From: Mytilus galloprovincialis
Lineage: Eukaryota; Mollusca; Bivalvia; Mytilida; Mytilidae
DNA: 64,000 bases
Direction of reading: 5' to 3'
Assembly (NCBI RefSeq): GCF_965363235.1
Contig: NC_134845.1
Location: 25,422,524-25,486,523 of the forward strand
Shown: positions 35,426 to 46,640 of the stretch, in pieces
How the letters are laid out: each line of letters begins with the position of its first letter
Numbering within the stretch: the stretch's first letter is position 1
Program-made: the position numbers and the translations under genes
Notes under the pieces: generated by a model
Databases searched by the model: none
The model's input: the letters and a program-made list of their open reading frames with translations, nothing else
What the model was told of the DNA's origin: nothing

Positions 35426-36690
35426 GATAAACTCTACAGAAACACGCCGTTTTCTCTTTCTCAGACAATAATGTTCAGAGTAATTCTGTCTCTTAAAATA
35501 TGTGGTGGAAAATGGTTATAATAAGAGCCAAGAAGATTAAGATGCTTTTATTATGAGGTGCGTTTGAGGAATTGGCTATAGTGACCTGTTAACATTTTTA
35601 AAAACTTTTACAAAACATAATTCTTTCACACATCCTAATGAATCAAATTACTAATAATTGTTGATTTAAAAGAGTAGATGAGAATACACACACCACATTA
35701 TTGTTATGGTCTTCTTCGTCTGAAATATGTCCTTCTAATTTATTTAAAAGATGCTACCTCTAAATGTTTTGCCCCAAAATTGTTATTTAGAAATATATTA
35801 AACTATTTTTTTAAAATAAATCTCAAGGATGTACTTAGGTGAAATTGATACTATGATTTGGAAGACAATTAGTTCAGGAACAAAATACAAACAGGAAAAA
35901 GAAAAATCTATCTGCTTAATGATTTTTGGTCTAAAATCGAAATTAAAGGAAATCTAGAATTTGCTTAAAATATGTTAAGTGACCTTTTTACCTGAGTTAT
36001 TGAAGTCTTTATTTGAAAAGAAAATGGGTGTTATGTTCCAAAATAATTTACCCTGTGTCATAGGAAAAAAACAGAGTCTGGACATCTGACACTACTTCCT
36101 AAACCTGACCTAAGTACATTCTTACAGGCCCATTACTGAAAGAGTATACAGTCTAGCCGGCTGCTATCATATGTTCAAGTTGTGTGCATGACGGGGAAAA
36201 GGGCGGATTAGACATCACTAGCTATAGTCTGTAATATGTAAAAAAAAAGTCCGATATCTTATACAGTCAGTTTTGAGACATTTCATTTAGTTAATCAGTT
36301 AATTCAGACATCTTCTATTCTTTAACTGTATATATCATGTATATATGAGGTATAAACATTTATTCGAACTTCAAGATCATATATCTCATATGATACATGT
36401 ATATTAAAGACATTTTATATAAAAATATTTATAAGAAATCTTATAAACTTTCGATGATGTCTTAATACATGAAGTTCAAAAACATATAATATATAAGAAA
36501 TCATATACTCTTTAAGAATAATGTAGAAGATATTTTATAAACTATATGGCTTTAAGCCTTACCATATTTCTCCAGTAGTGACTATGCCACCGGTTCAACA
36601 AAATTATAATCACCATGAAAAGTTCTGGCAATCATGTGTAACCATTGACAAGCGACCTATAGCGAATATGCCAAAAAAGCGCCAATTAGA
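35426..36690. other. Intergenic region between divergent TOMM5 and EGF-domain genes
   Basis: About 1.3 kb of AT-rich DNA with no repeat recognised. It should contain the 5' UTR and promoter of TOMM5 (near 35430-35520, no clear TATA) and the upstream sequence of the EGF gene. Confidence 0.5.
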
Positions 36691-36691
36691 T

Positions 36692-36702
36692 TATATATTA
36701 AA
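36692..36702 (+). promoter_or_regulatory. TATA box of EGF-domain gene
   Basis: TATATATTAAA lies 84 bp before the first ATG (36776). A start about 30 bp downstream would give a 5' UTR of roughly 50 nt with no upstream ATG seen. Confidence 0.5.
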
Positions 36703-36775
36703 TGTTCCGTGAGAAAGCTTAAAACCCTTCAATAGGTTTAGCACACAACATAACGACGAAACTGAGCGCTTCGAC

Positions 36776-39700
36776 ATGATGGAATATTTGGGATGGTTAT
36801 TATTCTTGATGAGTTTGCTCTGTAAGTAGTTAAATATTTGAGAAAAGTGTTTAACTTCGTCTGTATAATTTGTGGCTAATAATCACCGATCAGACATTTT
36901 TAATCCTTGAATTATAAATTTTTGTATTTATAAAATTAAGTGTATCTTGAAACTATAGAATATTAGCAATAATTTTTCATGTGACCAAACTTTACTTATA
37001 TATATTCATGTTATTCAAGGTATATGGAATTGTAGATTGTTATATTATCGTTAGTGATATGGTATTATCATCAGTATCATTGTTATAATTTATATTGATG
37101 TTTTAATTTAACTGATATATTGATTAGTATGATGTTCCCATTTTGTCAGATATTATTTTTGATTTACTTAAATGTCTATCACGGTTTTATGCATTTCATT
37201 TGAAGTTGGCAAATTAAACAATGGTCATAAAGCTACACAATTCGCTGGGGGGAATAAAGAGTTATATTTTTTTGGACGGAAGCGTTGAAGGGGCAAGAGG
37301 ATTAAAGAAATGAATATGCTGGCCTAGTGAGAACGAGCTAAAAAAATAAATAATCTTGCCCAGGACAGACAGAAAATGAAGATTCTGCAACACACAATAC
37401 CTCAATTTTGACAAAATAATTATGGACAAAATCGAAAACTTAAACGTCAACCTGTAGTTAGCGACCAAGTTCAATTGAAAAATAATTACCATAGTAATTT
37501 TCGGTTCGGTTCTCTGAGACTCTATAACCCAGTGGCGGATCCAGGGGGGGGGGGGGGGTTTCGGGGGTGCGCACCCCCCCTTTATTTTTGCCGATCAATG
37601 CATTTGTATCGGGACATATGTTTTGCACCCCCCTGCACCCCCCCCCCCCCTTTGCCCTGGGTTAGCACCCCCCCTTTCGAAAATTCCTGCATCCGCCCCT
37701 GTATAACCGATAGCCTCTTAAAGATTTCTTTTCGAAAAAAATGTATCATAATCGAAACAAAAGACTTCCAGTCGACAGTATATATATGCAGAGCTAATGA
37801 CATTTATCAGAATTGTTTTTTGCGTTCAGTGCGTGATGTTCATTGTTGTTGTCATATGTTGGTCAATGACCGACTGAACATCGCACTGTGTGATCTATTT
37901 AAAAATCTTGATTTGATATAATAAATATCAACACTAAATACTGATTCGCTAATGTTAAAGAGGCTTCAACAAAAAAGTACCCTATTTGATTATTTTGTAA
38001 CTGACTAGAGCTGTAAACATCAACGTTTACCACCGAACTGGAAAATCTAAAAACAGTAATTCCAGGCAGTATCTTAACTAAGACCATGTACGTCCATTTA
38101 GTACGTATCACGTCCAGTTGGAATTGCGTACGTTAAAGAATTAAAAAAAAATATTGTCATCGTTTCCCTTTTTTGCTAATGCTTTTATATTAAGGATAAC
38201 AAACAAAAACTGCAATAAACAGTCGGCCACAATCTAACCATGCATTCAGTGCCCAAAGACATTCTATATAAAAATATATATGTGCAGAGCTAATGATATT
38301 TATGATATTTGTTTTTTTGCGTTCAGTGCTTGATATTGTTTTCCTATGTTGGCCAATGACCGACTGAACATCGCACTGTTTCAGTTTGAATTTGGGCCAC
38401 GTAGTTTACGCTAACAGAATAACTTGGACAAAAGTTATCTTTTCAGAGTTTAGCAATGATTCTCTGTGAAAATAATTATGAATAAGTGTGTAAAGTTCAA
38501 GATAAGTTTATGACGTTAACGTTACATGGTCAGTGACCGACTGAACAGTTTATCACTAAAAGATGATCTATTTACCATGCATAAGATATAAATCAAACTC
38601 GTTTCCATACTACTATGTTGGGTTTTCAAATTATATCGTCATAGCTGCAGATAAAAGCTTTATAAATTATCAAGTATATGAAAAATCTAAATAATACAGA
38701 TCTACGTGTAAATGCAGCCATAGCAATGACCTGGTTGTACTACTGAATGTTTTTTTTTCAAGAATTAGTTTGACAAACGCCCCAGAAATTTGATAGATAT
38801 CTGAGAAATGTAAGAATGGGGAACATATAAATAAAGCGAAACACATACACATGTTCATTACAGGGGCATTAACTTCGAGATGAAATATATTTTTTATTTT
38901 GTTCAATCAATAAGGGAAGTGAAATGGTGAAAAAAATAATTTACTTATAGCCTCCAGTTTGGTTCTTTTGTTTTCAAAATTTGCTAAGAAATATCGCTGA
39001 TGAATTATTCACTAGCAAGTGAATAATTCGACCTCGTAGAATCCGTATTAATGTAACCTTCAGTTTAACCCCTTAGCTGTGGATAGAGTACGGATGCCTT
39101 CTGCTATCAAAAGGAATAGTATGTTTACATTGAAAGTAAACCAAGGATGCACAACTTGGTTGACTGATTCCGCAGTGCATTCGACCAACCAAAAAATATC
39201 ATCCTTATACCGGTAAAAACGACGATAAACAGTTAAATTTTTCACATACAATATGAAATCAAACAGACCTCGAAGAATCCTATTGCACGTGGTCGCTATC
39301 TATTTATATTTATATTTATATTTATTTTGGGTTATATGACCGTCGACAGGATAAATCTATTTAGTGTACATACTGAGGTCGTCATAATTTTTTTTCTAAT
39401 TCTAAATATCGGGTCATAACAAGAACGATCATCCATATACCCTAGAATTAATTACACCAGTGACAAAATTGCTCCAACCTCCTTTTCGCCTTGCTAGCAG
39501 AACATTTCTTTACGCGAAGATTGGATTTTAGAAAATACCTATCTGATTATCATTAGTTATTTCAGATTGTCACCCTTATCTTGTCTATTTTAGATACTAC
39601 CACAAATAGCAACTCAGTTGATCGGAACTGCAACCAGTTGTACGAAGGATGGACTATTATGGAAAATGAATGCACTTTTAGAGAAGACATTGATAATTGT

Positions 39701-42700
39701 CAGAATCCTACCATGTTTAACAGTCTAGAGGATTGTCAGTTGGAGCTATATGGTATTTATCATTGCTCATGTGGCAGGGGAAAGGGGGGTCCATCGTTCG
39801 TGTATATTTTAATTCTTTCAAGTTACACCAGAACATACAAATACGTTAATGATTACATATATAAGCAGTGTACTTGATATTTTCAAGACTGTGCACTCAT
39901 AGACTTTTTTTGTTCTTAAATAAACCAAAAAATGTCGTGGAAACGTTGAAAAAGAATTTAATTGCAAAACTACAGTTTCCTTATCTTTTTTAAGTATTGT
40001 GTTAACTAATATAGATTACGGTAAACAAAAAAGTCAAGCTCGTGTTCTATGTAGAACAATTTTAATCATTTAACATGACGGTAGGGTATTTTGCTTTTCC
40101 ACCATAAATTTAACATGACGGAAGGGTATTTTGCTTTTCCACTGTAAATTTAACATGACGATAGGGTATTTTGCTTTTCCATTGTAAATTTAACATGACG
40201 GAAGGGTATTTTGCTTTTACATTGTAAATTTAACATGACGATATGGTATTTTGCTTTTCCACTGTAAATTTAACATGACGATAGCCTAGGGTATTTTACT
40301 TTTCAACTGTAAATTTAACATGACGGTAGGGTATTTTGCTTTTCCACTGTAAATTTAACATGACGGTAGGGTATTTTGCTTTTCCACTGTAAATTTAACA
40401 TGACGGTACGGTAAGGTATTTTGCTTTTCCACTGTAAATTTAACATGACGGTATGGTAAGGTATTTTGCTTTTCCACTGTAAATTTGACATGACGGTAGG
40501 GTATTTTGCTTTTTCACTGTAAATTTAACATGCTGGTAGGGTATTTTGCTTACTGTAAATTTAACATGACGGTAGGGTATTTTGCTTTTCCACTGTAAAA
40601 GCAGTGACAGGTACTTTCTTAGAAGTTTAGAATGGCAAGAAAATCAAAAATCAATCAAATTATTTCAATATGCCGAAGAAAGTTGCATATCAATTGAGCA
40701 TGTGCTTTTATTAAGACAGAATTTTTTTATGTCTAGTAATTTAACAGTTGAAAACATTTTTGTGTGTCTTATATCATTAGAATTATTTTCAAATTTAATT
40801 GCGAATTAAAAATCGTCAAATAAACATGTATATATAAAAAACGCATTGCGAGTAACAATGACGTATGTTTTGGCACCCTCAAGCTTATATTTTAGCTTTA
40901 GTCATTCGTTTTACTCAAGATATTAGTCATTATTTTGGTCGGATGACTATTTTTGATTAAGAATCAGCACAATAGCTTTAAAGTTTAACCGGATTCATAA
41001 CACGTCACTTATTTCATTTGATTCAAACATTTTTTTCTGCACACAGGGCTTGTGAATTACTGTTCTCTACCTGACGTATGTAGGAACAATGGTTTCTGTG
41101 TATCTACAAGAACTTGGTATGGATCACCTGCATATAAATGTTACTGTGATGGTACTGGGTACTATGGAAAGAAGTGTGAAACCCGTATGTATTTAGTCAC
41201 TGAACTTTCAAATTGATCGAAATAAGATGTCTTCTGTAATTGATTCACTCATCTAAAACTAACAAAAAGTTGAATGATGACAATTATTGTTAATTTTTTC
41301 CCTCTAAATTCTGATAATTGCCAGTTAAAGTTAAAATGGTCATGTGTGTTAATGCAAATAAACGGTTTAAATATTCGTATTGAAGTATCATGATAATAGG
41401 AAGGTCTTAAAAATTATAAGATGAACTATTCAGCGTTTAAATGAATAACTGCAATAATCAAATATGGATCAAAGAAAGTTTGAGATATATGCTTATGATT
41501 ATAGAAGCCTCACCATTAATGCACCCTTCCCCCTCCAAAAAAAAAAGAAGAAAAAAACCGAAACAGAAACAAAAGGCATCTGGTGATCATTATAAGGTCT
41601 CCTTTTAATCTGGGACATAATATATAAAAATATAATAGTCCCAGTTTCAATAGACCAGCGAACACAACCCACTGCACAATGCATCTACATTAATGGACTC
41701 ATCCGTGACGCTCGAATCAAAAAGGTGAAAAAACTTAAAATAAGGTACGAAGCTGAAGAGTATTGAGGACCCAAAATTCCTAAAAGTTTTGCATTTTTTT
41801 TTACAGATTAGGTCATTTATTTGTAGGGTATAACGTAATGTTTCGAAATATTAAACAGTTAATTTATAATTATGACCATATCAATGATAATTCATGTCAA
41901 CAGAAGTGATGACTAATGGGCTGGTGTGGACTACTGGGCTGGTGATACCCTTGGGGAGCAAAACTTCACCAGCAGTGGCACTGACCCAGTGGTTAACTTG
42001 TAAATAAACTCATCATAGATACCAGGATTGAAAGCCCTGATATAAGCACTTACGTAATTCCAGAATTTCCGAACAGTCACATTATCATGTAGTGATGTTG
42101 AAAAATAAGTTTCGTTGATACTCTTTTATCATGTAGTGATGTTGAAAAATAAGTTTCGTTGATACTCTTTTCTCATGTACAGTGATGTGAAAAATAAGTT
42201 TCGTTGATACTCTTTTATCATGTACAGTGATGTTGAAAAACAACTTGAGTTTCGTTGATACTCTTTTATCATGTAGTGATGTTGAAAAATAAGTTTCGTT
42301 GATACTCTTTTCTCATGTACAGTGATGTTGAAAAACAAGTTTCGTTGATACTCTTTTATCATGTAGTGATGTTGAAAAATAAGTTTCGTTGATACTCTTT
42401 TCTCATGAACAATGAGTGATGTTGAAAAATAAGTTTCGTTGATACTCTTTTATCATGTACAGTGATGTTGAAAAACAAGTTTCGTTGATACTCTTTTATC
42501 ATGTACAGTGATGTGAAAAATAAGTTTCGTTGATACTCTTTTATCATGTACAGTGATGTTGAAAAACAACTTGAGTTTCGTTGATACTCTTTTATCATGT
42601 AGTGATGTTGAAAAATAAGTTTCGTTGATACTCTTTTATCATATACAGTGATGTTGAAAAATAAGTTTCTTTGATACTCTTTTATCATGTAGTGATGTTG

Positions 42701-45382
42701 AAAAATAAGTTTCGTTGATACTCTTTTCTCATGTACAGTGATGTGAAAAATAAGTTTCGTTGATACTATTTTATCATGTACAGTGATGTTAAAAACAAGT
42801 TTCGTTGATACTCTTTTGTCATGTACAGTGATGTGAAAAATAAGTTTCATTGATACTCTTTTATCATGTAGTGATATTGAAAATAAGTATCTTTGATACT
42901 CTTTTATCATGTAGTGATGTTAAAAAATAAGTTTCGTTGATACTCTTTTATCATGTACAGTGATGTTGAAAAACAAGTTTCGTTAATACTCTTTTATCAT
43001 GTACAGTGATGTGAAAAATAAGTTTCGTTGATACTCTTTTATCATGTACAGTGATGTTGAAAAACAAGTTTCGTTGATACTCTTTTATCATGATTAGTGA
43101 TGTTGAAAAACAAGTTTCGTTGATACTCTTTTCTCATGTACAGTGATGCTGAAAAATATGTTTCGTTGATACTCTTTTATCATGTACAGTGATGTTGAAA
43201 AACAAGTTTCGTTGATACTCTTTTATCATGTATAGTGATGTTGAACTAGAGGCTCTTAAGAGCCTTTGTCGCTCACCTTGGTCTATGTGCATATTCAACA
43301 AAAGATACAGATGGATTAATGACAAAATTGTGTTTTGGTGATGGTGATGTGTTTGTAGATCTTACTTTACTGAACATTCTTTCTACTTACAATTGTCTTC
43401 ATCTTTTATTAACTTGGCCCATTAGTTACAGAGAAAAAAAATTGTTAAAAATTTACATTAATTTTCAAAATTTATGATAAGTGTTAAAAATTGACTGTAG
43501 AGGGCTGTAACTCTTTCAGGGGTCAACTGACCATTTTTGTCATGTTGATTTATTTGTAGATCTTACTTTGCTGAACATTATTACTGTGTATAGTTTATCT
43601 CTATCTACAATAATATTCAAGATAATAACCAAAAACGGCAAAATTTCTTTAAAAATTACCAATTCAGGGGCAGCAACAACCGGTTGTCTGATTCGTCTGA
43701 AAATTTCAGGTCAGATAGATCTTAACTTCAATGAACAATTTAACCTCTTGTCAGATTTGCTCTAAATGCTTCGGTTTCAGAGTTATAATCCAAAATCTAC
43801 ATTTACCCGCTATGTTCTATTTTTAGACTCCTTAAGAGGTCTATTGACCATTTTGGTCATGTTGATTTATTTGAAGATCTCACTTTGCTGATCATTATTG
43901 CTGTTTACAGTTTATCTACATCTATAATAATATTCAAGATATTAACTAAAAACTGCAAAATTTCCTTAAAATTGCCAATTCAGGGACAGCAACACAACAA
44001 CCGATTGTCCAATTTGTCTGAAAATTTCAGGGCAGCTAGATCTTGACTTGATAAAAGTTATAAGCCAAAAACTACATTTTACCCCTATGTTCTATTTTTA
44101 TCTTGGTTGGTTGGCCGGGTCACGCCACACATTTTTTAAACTAGATACCGCAATGATGATTGTGGCTAAGTTTGATTAAATTTTACCCAGTAGTTTCAGA
44201 GGAGAAGATTTTTGTAAAAGTTAACGACGACGGACGACGACGACGACGACGGACGACGACGACGACGACGGACGACGGACGCCAAGTGATGAGAAAAGCT
44301 CACTTGGCCTTTTAGCCAGATGAGCTAAAAATAAGTTTCGTTGATACTCCTTTATCATGTACAGTGATGTTGAAAAATAAGTTTCGTTGATGCTCTTTTA
44401 TCATGTACAGTGATGTTGAAAAATAAGTTTCGTTGATACTCTTTTATCATGTACAGTGATGTTGAAAAATAAGTTTCGTTGATACTCTTTTATCATGTAT
44501 AGTGATGTTGAAAAATAAGTTTCGTTGATACTCTTTTATCATGTATCACTGTCCTAATTTTCCCATACTACAAAATTTTGCTTAGATCTTGAAAATAATT
44601 TGCCAAAAACAGACATACATTAGACATTAGACATTAGACATACAACTTCAATCAAATGAACAAAGTTTAAGAAATATCTGAAACCAAACCATTTAAGATC
44701 AATTTGGATAGAAGTTGCTTCAATAATCGACATTATAGACAACAACAAAAAAGCATGCAAATGATAACTGAAAGCAATCACAAAGGCTTCGGAGCCTGTT
44801 TTCGGAGACAAAAGTGTTTCTTAACAAAAATATGTCCATAGTACACAAATGCCCCACTCGCACTATCATTTTCATATTCAGTGGACCGTGATATTGGGGT
44901 CAATACTTTAATTTGGCATTAAAATTAGAAAGATCATATCATAGGGAGCATGTGTACTAAGTTTCGAAAGTTTCGAGTTGATTGTACTTCAATTTCATCA
45001 AAAACTACCTTGACCAAAAACTTTAACCAAACTTTAACCTGAGCTTTGCACTATCTTTTTCTTTGTTCAGTGGACCGTAAAATTTGGGTAAAAAAAAAGT
45101 TTGAGAAATCAACATTCTACTCTCCTATAATATACAAGATGATCATGGGAGATAAAAGGGTGCACCGGGCTGCTATTTTGATTTTATTGGTCCAGGATTT
45201 TATCCCAGCACCACTTATCAATTATACATTTGGAAAATCAAGTTAACATAGTTACACTTGATAATAAAAATGCATATCAACTGTTTCAGACATTAATCAA
45301 CTGCTTTAATTTTTTAGGGTGTCCAAGTGCACGAACGTTTCCAAGACCAAGGAGCTTTCCTGTATCATGTATCCAGATTTAA
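36776..45382 (+). CDS. Small secreted protein with one EGF domain
   Basis: Four exons: 36776-36821, 39594-39752, 41047-41184 and 45318-45382. All introns are GT-AG in phase 1, and the split codons T|AT, G|GG and C|GG join in frame to 135 aa. Exon 1 is a signal peptide (MMEYLGWLLFLMSLLY). Exon 2 encodes a four-Cys segment (CNQLYEGWTIMENEC, then NCQNPTMFNSLEDC) of no recognised family. Exon 3 is one EGF module with six Cys in the right spacing (CSLPDVC, NNGFC, KCYC, GTGYYGKKC); it lacks the acidic residues of the calcium-binding type. Exon 4 adds a basic tail with one Cys (CPSARTFPRPRSFPVSC). Phase-1 introns bounding a module are usual for extracellular shuffled domains. It could be a secreted signal, matrix or defence-related protein; nothing in the sequence decides. 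AATAAA signals follow at about 45437. Introns 2 and 3 hold minisatellites. Confidence 0.82.
37530..37701. mobile_element. 172-bp hAT-like MITE in intron 1 of EGF gene
   Basis: The ends CAGTGGCGGATCCAGG and CCTGCATCCGCCCCTG are imperfect inverses typical of hAT MITEs, and TATAACC is duplicated outside (37523-37529 and 37702-37708). The inside is dominated by G and C homopolymers with short TGCACCCC phrases. Plus and minus frames across it are artefacts of these tracts. Confidence 0.78.
38985..39290 (-). repeat. Half-copy of the TTAA element family
   Basis: On the minus strand it resembles the right half of the element at 7471-8179: GAATACGGATT-type, GAGGTCGAATTATTCACTTGC and AATCAGTCAA. It is diverged and without intact ends, and lies in intron 1 of the EGF gene. 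Confidence 0.45.
40065..40600. repeat. Minisatellite with 40-bp unit, about 13 copies
   Basis: The unit TAAATTTAACATGACGGTAG plus GGTATTTTGCTTTTCCACTG is repeated head to tail in intron 2 of the EGF gene. Some copies carry small insertions (GGTACGGTAAGG, GATAGCCTAGGG), and one is shortened near 40540. Confidence 0.93.
41690..42030. repeat. Copy of CGCGCGT-type dispersed repeat, rearranged
   Basis: 41695-41790 reads CTCATCCGTGACGCTCGAAT, then TACGAAGCTGAAGAGTATTGAGGAC. 41905-42030 reads GGGCTGGTGATACCCTTGGGG, CACCAGCAGTGGCACTGACC and CATAGATACCAGGATTGAAA. In a full unit these two parts are expected in the opposite order, so the copy is broken or made of two fragments. It lies in intron 3 of the EGF gene. 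Confidence 0.55.
42083..44545. repeat. Minisatellite with 43-46-bp unit, split by an inserted repeat
   Basis: The unit GTTGAAAAATAAGTTTCGTT plus GATACTCTTTTATCATGTACAGTGAT is repeated about 25 times at 42083-43245 and resumes for about 5 copies at 44327-44545. Two unit lengths alternate (with and without ACA before AGTGAT). The minus strand stays open across up to 183 codons because the common lengths keep frame by chance. It lies in intron 3 of the EGF gene. Confidence 0.92.
43246..44326. mobile_element. 1.08-kb dispersed repeat inserted in the minisatellite
   Basis: It starts CTAGAGGCTCTTAAGAGCCT.TGTCGCTCACC and ends CACTTGGCCTTTTAGCCAGATGAGCT. The minisatellite unit is cut cleanly within its A run (GTTGAA on the left, AAAAATAAG on the right), so both ends are fixed. 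Inside, a segment of about 340 bp occurs twice (TCAACTGACCATTTTTGTCATG at 43524, again near 43845). Near the end is a (GAC)n-rich stretch with GACGACGACGACGG. A second copy begins at 62778. The class is unknown; it shows no open frame. Confidence 0.72.
44855..45095 (+). repeat. Fragment of the 'TTCAGTGGACCGTG' dispersed repeat
   Basis: It shares CACTATCATTTTC, TTCAGTGGACCGTGA, TTTGGCATTAAAATTAGAAA, GATCATATCATAGGG and TACCTTGACCAAAAACTTTA with 57835-57869 and 59476-59870, where the family is more complete. Confidence 0.65.
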
Positions 45383-45436
45383 GGATATCAACAGAGATAT
45401 AATCGGTTCTACAGCCATGATAGGATACTATATATA

Positions 45437-45446
45437 ATAAATAAAG
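45437..45446 (+). promoter_or_regulatory. Poly(A) signals of EGF-domain gene
   Basis: Two overlapping AATAAA signals (AATAAATAAA) lie about 55 bp after the TAA stop at 45380-45382. Confidence 0.6.
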
Positions 45447-45459
45447 AAATGGATAATGA

Positions 45460-46640
45460 AGTTTTTATTAATATGTGTCTGCTCATATATTATCTACTGT
45501 CAAACTATTAGATGTTTTCTTCTAGTTGAAACTGTACAACTTTTTTGCTATGGCTTTATTAAGTTGACCTCATGATTTTCCAGTAATTTGTTAACCTATA
45601 GTGCGATCTCTAAAAATGTCAATCGAAAGTGTACTCTGTAGCAAAAAATCCAGAGCCAGTTTCACTCATCAGCTGGTTATGACCAATGTCAAGAATTTGG
45701 CCAATCCGATTTATTAAAGCTCTACAGCTCTAAAGTTTTCTATTAAAACATTCAGATCAAAAAGTTTTTAAATTCCAGGAATGAGTCAACTAATGATTTC
45801 TGTCACTTTACGGTTAAGTAGATTTTGCTGAGATTATCATTTTTGCTATTTACAATACAAAAACATCATGCACCAGACTGGCCGGTTTCACCTAGCCCTT
45901 GAACACAATTGAGTACTAAATTAGTGTAAAGATACTCACACTAAACTTGGAAGCATATAAATGATCTAAAATTAAAAAAAGAAAACATACAAGACTAACA
46001 CAGGCCAGATACTCCTGACTTGGGACAAGAGCAAAAATGCGCCGAGATTAACATGTTTCATGAGATCTCAACACATGTAGAATAAACAAACATATGTAGC
46101 AGTTTAAGAAAAAGGCCCAAGTCTGAGGTCAGAATTGGTAACAGAAGAAACTAAGCAAAATGTCAATGAAACATAAATTAACAAAGGAAAACTAGCATTT
46201 ACTAACATGCCAGTAATGTATCTCTAGTGGTTTTCACGATTATAGCTACAAACACTAAATTTGTGGTTAAAAATGGTCATACAAAGGTTATAACTTCTAC
46301 AAGAAGTCTACTAACAATTTTGGTCATGTACTAGGATTTGTTGATTTTGTATTTTGCTTCTTCTAGTTATTCTCTGCATCAAAATTCACGAAAAAAAAGT
46401 TGCTTATCTAGTTTAAAGGACTGTCTCACTCTGAACTCATAGAGAAAATCAAAATCAAGTAAGAGTGAACATAAGCCATGTGGTATGGTTTTCCGCAAGG
46501 TACAGATTTTGTAAAATTGCCAAAAAAGCCCGACTTTCATTTCCCAAATCTCACCGTCTATCAAAGAATATTAAATTTCATCTCTATTATATTTTGACAA
46601 TTAGCAGAACAACCAATGCTCTTACGGTTTATAAAAAACG
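45460..46640. other. No gene seen
   Basis: Spacer past the EGF gene. No exon or clear repeat border was recognised. Short frames at 46379-46746 are opposite-strand shadows. Confidence 0.45.

Noticed and set aside
37475-37921. 148-codon plus frame with Gly-, Pro- and Cys-rich stretch
   Set aside because: It crosses the hAT-like MITE with its G and C homopolymers, in an intron; no protein signal outside those tracts.
42129-43325. Minus-strand frames up to 183 codons with repeated KEYQRNLFF / KRVSTKLIF phrases
   Set aside because: They are readings through the 46-bp minisatellite; the repeat of the motif comes from unit length, frame changes occur wherever the unit length varies, and the array lies in an intron of the EGF gene on the other strand.
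44230-44275. GAC-rich stretch as a coding Asp/Arg repeat
   Set aside because: It is a simple repeat near the end of a dispersed element; no open frame around it.
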